This document shows positions 15,401-23,412 of a stretch of 37,304 nucleotides of DNA, piece by piece. The notes beneath the pieces are model-generated. The model searched no databases. It worked only from the letters and a program-made list of their open reading frames with translations, and was not told the DNA's origin. Source of the DNA: Muribaculaceae bacterium (lineage in GTDB: Bacteria > Bacteroidota > Bacteroidia > Bacteroidales > Muribaculaceae). The stretch is taken from NCBI GenBank assembly GCA_017620885.1, contig JAGAUF010000030.1:1-37304 (forward strand). The letters run 5' to 3'. The position numbers and the translations under genes were made by a program. Every line of letters begins with the position of its first letter. Position 1 is the stretch's first letter.

Positions 15401-17224
15401 GGGGAATGACATAAGCGGCATGAACAGCCAGTCGTTTGCATGACCATAGTAGCCTACGCCGATGCAGAACTCGAAGTAGCCGCGGTCGTCGGTGAAGAAG
15501 AATCTGTCTTCATCGTTGTTTGCGTTGATGATCGAGAAGAGCTCGGAATCATTTACGTTGGGCTCCATAGTTACGGGGAGGTCGAGAGCCTTACCGATAA
15601 CCTGATCAGTTGAGCCGGCTTCAGACGTCAGGCCATTAGCCGTTGCACGTACTGAGATGCGGGAATATTCGAGAGTCTCCGGCATCGTGATAGTGTATTT
15701 CGTGTCGGTGACGGGCTCTGTGTTCTGCTTGGTCTGACCGATGTAGATGTCATACGTCAGAGCTTCCGTGTCTACAAATCCTTGGTTCACACCGACAGAT
15801 CCGGGAGCGGTCCAAGTAAGGAGGTCGCCGTCGAGATTGACGTTAGTCGGAGCTTTCGGGGTGTCGTTGCCGACATAGAATTTCACCTTTCTGACGGGGC
15901 TCTCAAGGCCACCTACAGTGCAGACCACCGTAAGCTCGTGGAGGCCCTGTTCGAGAGTTACATTTTCAGTGCGAGAAGCGCCGGGAGCAAGGTTGCCGTT
16001 GAAGACCTCCGTGCTGTCGTCGATCTTTACAACCGTAGCCACCTGCGTGGATGCGGGCATCGTCACACCGCTGTAGAATGCATCGGAAGCGGTAAAGGTT
16101 ACAGTACCGCTGAGGGCGTTTTTGTCAAACGTCACAACGGGAGCGGCAGGATATGCCGGAGCATCATTTTCAGCGTAGGGGTCGGTGCAAATCAGCGTGA
16201 TGAAATAAGGGGTGCGGATTCCGTTGCCGGAGAGAACAGCACCTTTCGTCACGCTCCAGTCGTCGGGGCTGAGATAAGCAAGGCTGATTTGATTAGCGCG
16301 CGCGTCGGGATAAACCATCACGAAGCACTCGTCGAGCGGGCTATACGTGATCTGTGTAGACACCTGCGTGCCGATGTAATCGCCGCCGTTCTCAATGCTA
16401 CCTGCCTGAACAGGACGCGGATTGCCTTCCTCTACGATGTATACAGCACCGTCGTCGCAGAAGCAGTAAACCGACTGATCTGCAGGATTGTAAGCCACAG
16501 CACCTGCAAATGCGCCGTTAACGTTGATTTGAGGGCTACTGATCACACGGAAGTTCTGGTTAGGATCGACAACGGAGAGGATGTTGGCCGACTTAGAAAC
16601 TTCGTCGATTGAGAGGCAGTAGAACAAATCTTCGGCCTCATTATACGTCATCGAGTAGGCGTATGCCGCATAATCTCCGGTACCGAAGGTGATAGGCGTC
16701 ATTACGTCGCCCGTCTCGATATCGATGCGATTCCAGAGAACCATCGTGCCGAGGTCGGTTTCACGAATTGCAGTAGTGTAATAGATTCCGTCGCGGATAG
16801 CGCCGCCCTGAAAATCATAGTCGTTGCCATTGATGAGGGCCGACGACGAGAACAGACGTTCTACATGTCCGGTTGCACCGTCGACAGTACCCAAGAATGC
16901 CTGACGAGCATCAGTCATACCATCATAGTCGCCAACGGCACCGATGAAGTGTCCGCGAGGAGCTTCAATAGAACGAGTTTTAGGCGATTCCGCCTGATGA
17001 CGAATTGTCATAAAGCCATCGCGCGCGCCGAACAGTCCGCTAAGCTGTTTTGTTCCGCGTTCTGCGCGTCTCTTTGCGAGATAACCGGTCTTATGGATAC
17101 GCGTCACGTTTTCTTTCGTGCCGGAATTTTGCTTCAGGCGCTTGAACTGGCCTGCTGCCACTCCGGTAATCGCGCTGCATCCGATAAGAGCGGCGAGGCT
17201 CAAAGTCAAGATGTTTCGTTTCAT
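12491..17224 (-). CDS. Giant secreted protein: propeller-like N-terminus, Fn3-like repeats, choice-of-anchor-J domain, T9SS-type tail
   Basis: The 1577-aa product has a signal peptide (~1-24). Residues ~95-350 form a repeated strand pattern, with a unit GAVAYNPADQSVYCFCDDG, suggesting a beta-propeller-like fold. Several Fn3-like modules follow (e.g. 455-545, 805-900), each with a WTAP or LTWEKP strand. A jelly-roll-like region with DWLFMPLMSF lies at ~550-700, a CARDB-like module at ~1080-1195 and a cleaved-adhesin/choice-of-anchor-J domain at ~1230-1430 (GFEQGEQLG, ADWLISPEVVGGS, KYFALVFRSFD). The tail (~1510-1577), ending GIYIVRVGKDDYKVVVK, matches T9SS type A sorting domains. This predicts export through T9SS and surface attachment or release. 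No catalytic motif was seen; adhesion or ligand binding is a guess. It is divergent from, and paralogous to, the 1589-aa protein. Confidence 0.88.
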   Translation of the reverse strand: MKRNILTLSLAALIGCSAITGVAAGQFKRLKQNSGTKENVTRIHKTGYLAKRRAERGTKQLSGLFGARDGFMTIRHQAESPKTRSIEAPRGHFIGAVGDYDGMTDARQAFLGTVDGATGHVERLFSSSALINGNDYDFQGGAIRDGIYYTTAIRETDLGTMVLWNRIDIETGDVMTPITFGTGDYAAYAYSMTYNEAEDLFYCLSIDEVSKSANILSVVDPNQNFRVISSPQINVNGAFAGAVAYNPADQSVYCFCDDGAVYIVEEGNPRPVQAGSIENGGDYIGTQVSTQITYSPLDECFVMVYPDARANQISLAYLSPDDWSVTKGAVLSGNGIRTPYFITLICTDPYAENDAPAYPAAPVVTFDKNALSGTVTFTASDAFYSGVTMPASTQVATVVKIDDSTEVFNGNLAPGASRTENVTLEQGLHELTVVCTVGGLESPVRKVKFYVGNDTPKAPTNVNLDGDLLTWTAPGSVGVNQGFVDTEALTYDIYIGQTKQNTEPVTDTKYTITMPETLEYSRISVRATANGLTSEAGSTDQVIGKALDLPVTMEPNVNDSELFSIINANNDEDRFFFTDDRGYFEFCIGVGYYGHANDWLFMPLMSFPDPEHMYNLAFTYANMQYDGSESLDIYLTKKLNTNTKDMINIFRGRNIDFPNDHNYSLNFGVPEAGDYYIAFHCTTPGGAGSGVRVRDFAVNSLRDQSSDVPGDPKDVKISAGDNGDLYANVTVTLPTVNAIGNVLNASEDVTVNIACGDKTGSATGKPGATVTARVDVAQSGYSFFDVTPSNAKGSGLMRTYRAYVGLDVPQCPQNIVGIPHDDNMGMKLTWEKPSNVGEHGGYVNPDDVEYVIYNVPAATYYQVGTTRGLEFDYNATVDSQERYVLGPSARNSMGESINSRFIGDVLGRPNLLPIVEHFGSSAFDYNPTYNNLADQFEGSAFQSISSIMADIYYHNADEDLSDGGGICCYSTLSRPTEGELVLPKFSTLSVGQAAFTLRYLDYQYAPSLSLWARYPGQNDYVKVDDFPMDKPANGEWRDGSIELPEAMLNKGWVQCVIRFELKSTREEYGFIDGYSVTQDVDYDLNVASIAGKDHIFSGERSEYLISIGNAGKESLNRNEATMIIRLKDKDGNILVRDDKPLPRILSLQKVTTSFNLSAKEDYAAKSPLTIDVTVEYENDEIEWNNTLSTKVTVIDSQAPVVRDLEGKWDDGKTGITLNWSEPDTKFQGLESFEMVEGFEQGEQLGMFRNVDMDGKPVFPFNGLRWEGDDQPTGWMVVDTNDFPMWKDDARMGAHSGTKYVMARIPYFDDSDTSSEPTQAADWLISPEVVGGSEVSFWYGTISSDYTEYVELYYSSTDDTLGDAINIPEGGSAKDGKCGSFKYIRTFSKEGTEAWEHVSFTLPKDAKYFALVFRSFDTFGAMLDDIEFTPAKQESVYDIDHYSVWRLTDDDWSTWSCMADNLKATTFTDTTITDDHNATYYVITYTKSGNIIIGGPRSNAARVFSSGVDGIDGVSAHVAGVKGGVLVSGYTGKEMRIFTTDGKLMREATVRSDAETYNLESGIYIVRVGKDDYKVVVK

Positions 17225-17933
17225 TAATCCGAAATTTATTTAATTTAAAAAATATAATTCAGCAATAACACAGATGCCGTTAAGACTCCATAAAGTCGGC
17301 GAATGACAATCATTTTCATCCGCCAATAACTCCGGAATCCATTCACTTGTTTTCAAGCATATCCGGTATCCATATAATGGTACATTTTTCTTTCTATTAG
17401 GCTGAACAAATATCGCATAAAATTTTACGATGCAAATTACAAAATATCTTTCGCAGATACAACAATTTAAAGCCCAAAAAATCAAAAAAATATTTAAGAG
17501 CCAATAGGAAGTATATTTTGACTCACGGCAGAATAATCGTATGTCGGACAGAGGCAATTATTTTATGATTTTCAATTAAAGAAGAAGAAAGCGGACACGG
17601 GGAAGCGATGTTAAGATTCATTTGCGGGTATGATTTGGGGATTAAAAAGGGCTTTATATAAAGGCGTTATTTGTTAATTTACGTTAAATAATTCGACAAC
17701 AGTCTATTTTTCAGGGTAGCATATTTGTATAGACGGGGAATAAATTGTAATTTTAAGCGCGATTTTTAAAATATGCACTAATACCAAAATACTGACTATC
17801 GAATGTCGGAAACTAATGTACGAAATTCGATAAATACTTTTTCAACCGACATAGAACTAACGCTAACAAACAGTGTTCATCTGGCAATTAAAAAGTAAAT
17901 AAATTACATAAAACTAAATAACAACACTAAACA
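17225..17933. other. 709-bp AT-rich spacer between divergent giant paralogues
   Basis: No convincing gene is seen; a 105-aa minus-strand frame at 17240-17557 has no homologous look and a composition typical of AT-rich spacer. No exact TAnnTTTG element was found on either side. Imperfect candidates are CATATTTG (17720-17727, plus strand) and TAATTTG (17439-17433, minus strand), neither with a good -33. The length suggests long leaders or regulatory sites for both genes. Confidence 0.5.
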
Positions 17934-20900
17934 ATGAAGCGAATTTATCTCAGATGGTCGGCAATGACATTAGCCGCCGCCATGATTCTTCCGCTTGCAG
18001 CCCAGACGACTTCACAGACGCATCGGCGCGTGAACGCTAACTCAGGCGTTCCGACAGCTACCGCGCAGAAGAAGATCAACGAGGCCAACAGGGAGAAGTT
18101 TGAGCAAATCAACAAGATTTTCGAGCGCAATCGAGCAGGCGCACCCGGCATCGGTTCGGGCGGCCCGCGTACGTTTGACGTAAAACCTCAGCCCAAGCAG
18201 GCTGCCAATTATCTCGCCACGCGCTCGGCATACGAGCCACGCGGCAAGGCATACGCCGTTGTTCCCAGCCATAGTCTTTCCGCCGGCTACAACAACGCGC
18301 TTTTCGGCTCAGTGGATTTTGCCACAGGTAAGTTTACGCAACTTTACAGAGGTTCGGAATACAGCCTTCGTGAGGACTATCAGGAGATGACCTCCTTCAT
18401 CAATGACGGCATCATCTATATCCCTGCATTCGTACAGGATATGGTGACGCTTGATATGAGTGTTTTCTGGCGCCGCATCGACCTTGCCACAGGACAGCGT
18501 CTCTCCGACATCAGCTTCGGTGACGATTTCGGCGGTTTTGCATACGCTTTGACATACAACCCCGACAACGGCAAATATTACGGTTTCGCCATCAACCTCG
18601 TTACAGGCACGTATGGTGAGTTCTACGAATACGATATTTCCGGCCATACGCCGACGGCCACGTATTTGGGAAGCCTCTACAATTCACAGTCGGGCATGCC
18701 GTGCTCCATCTGCTACAATCCCAAAGACCAGATGCTTTATACCGTAAAAGACAACGGTACAATGTATATGTTTGAGGGGACGACGAATCCTACTCTGATG
18801 GAGGTAGCACAGTTTGCCAACGGCGGTGGTACGGACGACCTTCTTGCCGTTCCTGACAAGGGTTACGCCACCACACTGTGCTATAGCCCGAAAGATGAAG
18901 CATTCGTTACCATCTACCGCGACGCCGCTTCCCAACTGATGCGTCTTGTCTTCATCGACGCCAACGATTATACAGTATACAGCGGCAACACCCTTTCAAT
19001 GACGGGATGGTATTCATCGCTCAACTGTATCGAGGCATACGCTGACAACGACGCGCCCGCACAGGCCGAGCTTAAAGAGGTAATACTCGATAAAGCAAGC
19101 TTGAACGGTAAGATCAGCTACGTCGCTCCGAAGGAAGATTTCGCCGGCAACGCCATCTCCGGACAGACGATGAAGATGTACAGCTACATCGACGGCAATC
19201 AGATTGATGTGCGCACAGTTACTCCCGGTGAGAGCTACACCGTAGATTTCGCCACCACTCAGGGCAACCATACCTTCTCTATCCGTCCAGCCTTCGAGGT
19301 AGGCACAGAGATGAAAGAGGGTCCCGAGTCGAAAATCGTCAAATGGGTAGGCAACGATAATCCCAAAGCCCCGGCCAACCTGAAATTCAAAGATCTCACC
19401 GTGACGTGGGATGCTGTGACTGAGGGTTATCATCTGGGTTACGTAGATGCCGAGGCAGTGACATACGATATTATGCTCGACGGTGAGAAGGTGAATACGG
19501 CTCCCCTCACAGAGACGACCTACACGTTTGATCTTCCGGAAAATCTCCTTCGCCGTAACATCACTGTAACGGCTACTGCCAACGATATGACATCCGAAAA
19601 GAGCACTCCTCTGAGTGCAGTATTCGGTAAGGCTCTTGAGTTGCCCCAGTCGTTCGCACCGACCAAACAGGAGGCCTCCCTCTTCAATGTAGACGATGCC
19701 AACCATGACGGCACCGTATGGCAGTTCTATGAGAAAAACAGTTCCCTCCCTGACCGTATGGGTATCGGAATGGTAAATTATACGGAATCTCCCGACGACT
19801 GGATGTTCCTTCCTCTGATGCACTTTGATTCCGCCGACCATCTGTATCAACTCGCATTCACCTATTGTAATTTCTACAATAGCAACGAGCGTATGAAATC
19901 CAATATCAAGGTATATATCGGCAATGGCGCCAGCGCAGCCAATATGACGACACTCATCTATGAGCGCGACGGCGACAATGTGCTTGTTCCTATCAATATC
20001 GAGGCTCTCTTCGGCGTGCCCGAGGCCGGCGACTATTATATCGGTATTTACACCGGTTTTGTCCAGACCAACAACTCGCGCGGAGCCGCAGTATGGGATA
20101 TTCATGTTTCATCGCTTGACGATGTATCTGCCGACCTTCCCGGCGCAGCTGAGGACGTAACGATTTCCGCAGCCCCCAACGGCGAATTGGCAGCCATCAT
20201 CGACGCTACTATTCCTACACACGCCATCGACGGCAGCGTTCTTCCTGAAACGACCGGCGACATCACTCTGACCGGTTCATACGAAGACAACTCTGCAAGT
20301 GCTACAGGCAAGCCCGGCGAAAAGGTATCAATCAAAGTGCCTATCAATGCCAACGGCTTCGCATACGTAGACCTCCAGACTTCATACAACGGTGTCAATA
20401 CTATCAAGCGCAACTACCGTACCTTCGTCGGAATCGACGTGCCGATGAAACCGGCCAATGTAAAGGGCGTTCCGTCAGTCGACAATATGACTCTCGCTCT
20501 TACATGGGATCACGTGGAGAAGGGTGTAAACGGTGGCTATGTAAATCCTGCGACACGCAAGTATGACATCTACCTGATGCACGGCTCAAACTCTCAGACG
20601 AAGGTAGCCGAGACGAAACTCAATGAATATATCTACAACCCCAACGATGCTAAGCAGCGCGCCTATTATGTAGGTCCTGCCTGCGTTACTGAGGAAGGTT
20701 CTTCGACACTCAACGACTTCATCTATGAATACCTCGGCACACCGTACGATCTGCCGATGAATGAGAACTTCCAGCAGACTTCATCGACTGGCTTCAGCAC
20801 GGGACCGTGGACCAACGGCAACGGCATTGAATGTCCCTGGAGCCACACGCAGTCAGTCGAGGGTCTTGGCTACGGCAACGCAATCCCTGACGGTGCAATC

Positions 20901-22703
20901 TTCATCTGTACGTCGCTGGGAGGCCTTACCGGTAAGTTGAATGCACCTAAAGTATGTACGACAGCCGTATACGACGCACGTATCGGACTCCGCTACTGGA
21001 ACTATCCCAACGCAGCCAACATCGAGGTATGGGGCCGTCGTCACGGTCATCTCGAAGACGAGCTGCTCTTCACAATCAACCCGAATCGTCCTGCCAACGT
21101 TATGTTGGCCGATTGGGTAGACTGGTCGGAACAGCTTCCCGAAGAGTATCAGAACTGCCCGTGGATTCAGATTTACCCGGTAGCCAAACTGCTCAACTCC
21201 ACTTCCACTGCCATCCTCGACAAATATGACGTTTATCAGGATGTAGAGCATGACTTCCGCGTGAAGGAGGTCACAGGGCCGAGCAGTGCATTCGTAGGAG
21301 AGAAACCCACCTTCTCCATAACGGCCTCCAACTCCGGACTTGAAGCCGGAGCGTCCAATCTCGTGATTCGCCTGAAAGACAAAAACGGCAAGGTTCTCCA
21401 GCGCGAAGACGTACGCCTGCGCCGTCTCCTTCCGGCCCGCAACTATACTCACGAGATTACTTTCGAGATGAAGCCCGAATACCTTGAAAGCGGCGAGCTG
21501 ACAGTAGTCGGCACGATTGAGGACGAGGACGACGAAATAGAACGCAACAATGAAATCTCGATGACTTTCACCCTGCGCAATACGGATCTTCCCGTGGCAC
21601 GCAATGTGGAAGGCAAATGGAATGATTCCCACAATACGGTCAGCCTGACGTGGGACGACGCCGAGAGCACGGAATACGGCAGCCACGAGAGCTTCGAATA
21701 TGACACTCCGTTCCAAATCACGGAGCAGCTCGGCCAATGGACCAACATCGATATGGACAAGCATGCTCCGTTTGCCATTGAGGGCGCTCGCTTCGATAAC
21801 GACAATATGCCGTCGGCATGGACTGTCATCAACGCCGAGACACTGAGTACGATGGAGGTAGACCGCCTCTGTCCTCACCACGGCAAGCAGTACATTATGG
21901 CCCGTTCATGCGATTATGACATGAACGCCGGGGAAGAGCCGGCACAGTCGGCAGACTGGCTGATTTCGCCCGAGGTAGTCGGCGGCTCGACAGTATCGTT
22001 CTGGTATAACACGATAGATTCTCAGTATACCGAGACGGTAGAGCTGTGGTACTCGACGACTGACACGACGCTCGGCGACGAGATTGTACAGAACGGCACA
22101 GAATGGACCTGCGGCAGCTGGAAGCGAATCCGTCCCTTCACAAAATCAGGGTCGGAGACGTGGGAACACTGTACGGCCACTCTGCCTGAGAATGCCAAGT
22201 ATTTCGCTCTTGTTTACCGTTCATGGGGTCAGTTTGGCGCGCTTCTCGACGAGATAGAGTTCACTCCTGCCAAGGCTCAGAACTGGGACATCGACGGCTA
22301 CGTAATCTTCCGCGAACTGCGCGACGAAAAGGTATATGAAGAAGCAGGCACATCCAAGACACGCTCGTTCCTCGACGAGACAGTCGGCGACAAGAATGTC
22401 AGCTACTTTATCAATACCCGTGTACGCCGTGCCGACGGCAATACGTTCCTTGCTCCGCGCAGCTCCGAGCTCCGTCTCTTCTCTCTCGGTCTGAACGATG
22501 TTGATGCTCTTACGAGCGTTACGGGCGGCAAGGGAGAAATCCTTGTCAGCGGTCTTGAAGGCAATGACATCGACATTTACGGTGCAGACGGCAAGATGCT
22601 CCGTCGCACGACGATTTCCGACGCCAAGCAGTCTATTAAGATTGACGGCGGCATCTATGTCGTGAAATGCGGCAATAAGATAGCCAAGGTTGTGGTAAGA
22701 TAA
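17934..22703 (+). CDS. Giant secreted protein, paralogue of the divergent 1577-aa protein, with T9SS-type tail
   Basis: The 1589-aa product has a signal peptide (~1-23), then a basic/Gln-rich linker with a short helical stretch (KKINEANREKFEQINKIFER). From ~100 onward it follows the divergent paralogue module by module. Shared landmarks include NDNPKAPANL, the VTWDA and GYVDAEAVTYDI strands, GKALELP, DDWMFLPLMHF, ATGKPGEKV, GGYVNP and a CARDB-like region (VRLKDKNGK-like, ~1130-1230). A choice-of-anchor-J domain lies at ~1248-1445 (SADWLISPEVVGGSTVSFWYNT, KYFALVYRSWGQFGALLDEIEF). The end (~1520-1589, GIYVVKCGNKIAKVVVR) is a T9SS type A-like tail. Secretion and surface display are expected; the ligand is unknown. 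Similarity is strongest in the anchor-J domain and lower in the N-terminal third, as in an old duplication. Confidence 0.88.
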   Translation: MKRIYLRWSAMTLAAAMILPLAAQTTSQTHRRVNANSGVPTATAQKKINEANREKFEQINKIFERNRAGAPGIGSGGPRTFDVKPQPKQAANYLATRSAYEPRGKAYAVVPSHSLSAGYNNALFGSVDFATGKFTQLYRGSEYSLREDYQEMTSFINDGIIYIPAFVQDMVTLDMSVFWRRIDLATGQRLSDISFGDDFGGFAYALTYNPDNGKYYGFAINLVTGTYGEFYEYDISGHTPTATYLGSLYNSQSGMPCSICYNPKDQMLYTVKDNGTMYMFEGTTNPTLMEVAQFANGGGTDDLLAVPDKGYATTLCYSPKDEAFVTIYRDAASQLMRLVFIDANDYTVYSGNTLSMTGWYSSLNCIEAYADNDAPAQAELKEVILDKASLNGKISYVAPKEDFAGNAISGQTMKMYSYIDGNQIDVRTVTPGESYTVDFATTQGNHTFSIRPAFEVGTEMKEGPESKIVKWVGNDNPKAPANLKFKDLTVTWDAVTEGYHLGYVDAEAVTYDIMLDGEKVNTAPLTETTYTFDLPENLLRRNITVTATANDMTSEKSTPLSAVFGKALELPQSFAPTKQEASLFNVDDANHDGTVWQFYEKNSSLPDRMGIGMVNYTESPDDWMFLPLMHFDSADHLYQLAFTYCNFYNSNERMKSNIKVYIGNGASAANMTTLIYERDGDNVLVPINIEALFGVPEAGDYYIGIYTGFVQTNNSRGAAVWDIHVSSLDDVSADLPGAAEDVTISAAPNGELAAIIDATIPTHAIDGSVLPETTGDITLTGSYEDNSASATGKPGEKVSIKVPINANGFAYVDLQTSYNGVNTIKRNYRTFVGIDVPMKPANVKGVPSVDNMTLALTWDHVEKGVNGGYVNPATRKYDIYLMHGSNSQTKVAETKLNEYIYNPNDAKQRAYYVGPACVTEEGSSTLNDFIYEYLGTPYDLPMNENFQQTSSTGFSTGPWTNGNGIECPWSHTQSVEGLGYGNAIPDGAIFICTSLGGLTGKLNAPKVCTTAVYDARIGLRYWNYPNAANIEVWGRRHGHLEDELLFTINPNRPANVMLADWVDWSEQLPEEYQNCPWIQIYPVAKLLNSTSTAILDKYDVYQDVEHDFRVKEVTGPSSAFVGEKPTFSITASNSGLEAGASNLVIRLKDKNGKVLQREDVRLRRLLPARNYTHEITFEMKPEYLESGELTVVGTIEDEDDEIERNNEISMTFTLRNTDLPVARNVEGKWNDSHNTVSLTWDDAESTEYGSHESFEYDTPFQITEQLGQWTNIDMDKHAPFAIEGARFDNDNMPSAWTVINAETLSTMEVDRLCPHHGKQYIMARSCDYDMNAGEEPAQSADWLISPEVVGGSTVSFWYNTIDSQYTETVELWYSTTDTTLGDEIVQNGTEWTCGSWKRIRPFTKSGSETWEHCTATLPENAKYFALVYRSWGQFGALLDEIEFTPAKAQNWDIDGYVIFRELRDEKVYEEAGTSKTRSFLDETVGDKNVSYFINTRVRRADGNTFLAPRSSELRLFSLGLNDVDALTSVTGGKGEILVSGLEGNDIDIYGADGKMLRRTTISDAKQSIKIDGGIYVVKCGNKIAKVVVR

Positions 22704-22729
22704 TCTTGACAATCCACAGACAATAGTGG

Positions 22730-22760
22730 GGAGGCGAGTCCGGACGGACCCGCCTCCTTT
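22730..22760 (+). terminator. Rho-independent terminator of the 1589-aa protein gene
   Basis: A 7-bp stem GGAGGCG/CGCCTCC (22730-22736 / 22751-22757) can extend through an inner GTCC/GGAC pairing after one mismatch. A short TTT follows. It begins 27 bp past the stop. Confidence 0.7.
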
Positions 22761-22784
22761 AATATAATGGAACGGTAATATAAC

Positions 22785-22820
22785 AGACAATAGCACGCCC
22801 CAAAGAGCGTGCTATTGTCT
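22785..22820. terminator. Long hairpin between convergent genes, possible bidirectional terminator
   Basis: A perfect 14-bp stem (22785-22798 with 22807-22820) with an 8-nt loop lies 19 bp past the stop of the minus-strand gene at 22840 and after the plus-strand terminator. T-tracts are poor on both sides, so it may act as a transcript-end stabiliser as much as a terminator. Confidence 0.6.
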
Positions 22821-22839
22821 TAGTTAAAACTATGAAGAA

Positions 22840-23412
22840 TCAATCGTTAAGTCTTTGTGTTATAACTCCGCTTGTTTTGCCGCACACATAGATGGACCGC
22901 AGCGTTTCGTGGTAAAGATACATCGGTTCTCCGTCTATTATGAGATGACAGGCGAAGCAGTCGCCGACTGCGAGTCTGGTTTTTTCAGCGTGAATGATTC
23001 TGAAACGCCCGCTCCCGAGGTATTTTACATCCATCACGCGCCCGGGCTGCCACAGAATTCTTACACAGTCGTTTTCCCTGAGGTCTTTATCAACCTCTAT
23101 ACGTCCCGTCATTACGGGATAGCTCTGTATCTGTTCATATGCACTCTGTACAGAAGTACAGTAATGGTCAAAATCTATATACCCCAGAAAACGGGCAAAT
23201 ACGCTCAGAGTAGATTTTCTGGGAATCACATCAGTACTGACATAACCCCATAGGCGTTTTATAGTCGACGCGCTTACGAGTACGTTTATCCGCTCGAACA
23301 CCTTCTGTCTGAGGAAATCAAAATCCGACGGGGAGCTCAGTCTGCATCCGAGCGATTTCTCCACATCCGAACATAGACACTTTATTGCATATTTAAAAGT
23401 TTCTGATTCCAC
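22840..23412 (-). CDS. Putative DNA-binding regulatory protein of a Bacteroidales-specific type
   Basis: The 190-aa product lacks a signal peptide. Its N-terminal half (~30-85) reads FDFLRQKVFERINVLVSAST, then IKRLWGYV, PRKSTLSVFARFLGYIDFDHYC. This arrangement recurs in many Bacteroidales proteins and looks helix-turn-helix-like, with ST-I-KRLWG as a possible recognition helix. The C-terminal half (~100-185) is beta-rich (VRILWQPGRVMDVKYLGSGRFRI) and may be a small barrel sensing or binding module. Its start lies inside the end of the upstream kinase gene (31-bp overlap), so the two are almost certainly co-expressed and probably act together. The DNA-binding role is inferred from pattern only; no named family is claimed. 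Confidence 0.7.
   Translation of the reverse strand: MESETFKYAIKCLCSDVEKSLGCRLSSPSDFDFLRQKVFERINVLVSASTIKRLWGYVSTDVIPRKSTLSVFARFLGYIDFDHYCTSVQSAYEQIQSYPVMTGRIEVDKDLRENDCVRILWQPGRVMDVKYLGSGRFRIIHAEKTRLAVGDCFACHLIIDGEPMYLYHETLRSIYVCGKTSGVITQRLND

Noticed and set aside
15782-16612. 276-aa plus-strand open frame
   Set aside because: Antisense to the 1577-aa gene; its residues mirror the real gene's codon pattern and it has no recognisable domain.
17240-17557. 105-aa minus-strand open frame in the spacer between the giant genes
   Set aside because: No family resemblance and no promoter; the composition (many Cys, Ile, Phe) is typical of translated AT-rich spacer.
19014-20105. 363-aa minus-strand open frame
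   Set aside because: Lies wholly antisense to the 1589-aa gene, whose paralogue alignment in this region is strong; a shadow frame.
20853-21881. 342-aa minus-strand open frame
   Set aside because: Also antisense to the 1589-aa gene; no signal peptide or motif.
22785-22820. Long hairpin considered as a recombination or attachment site
   Set aside because: It lies between convergent genes with no integrase, tRNA or repeat copy nearby; a transcription-end structure is simpler.
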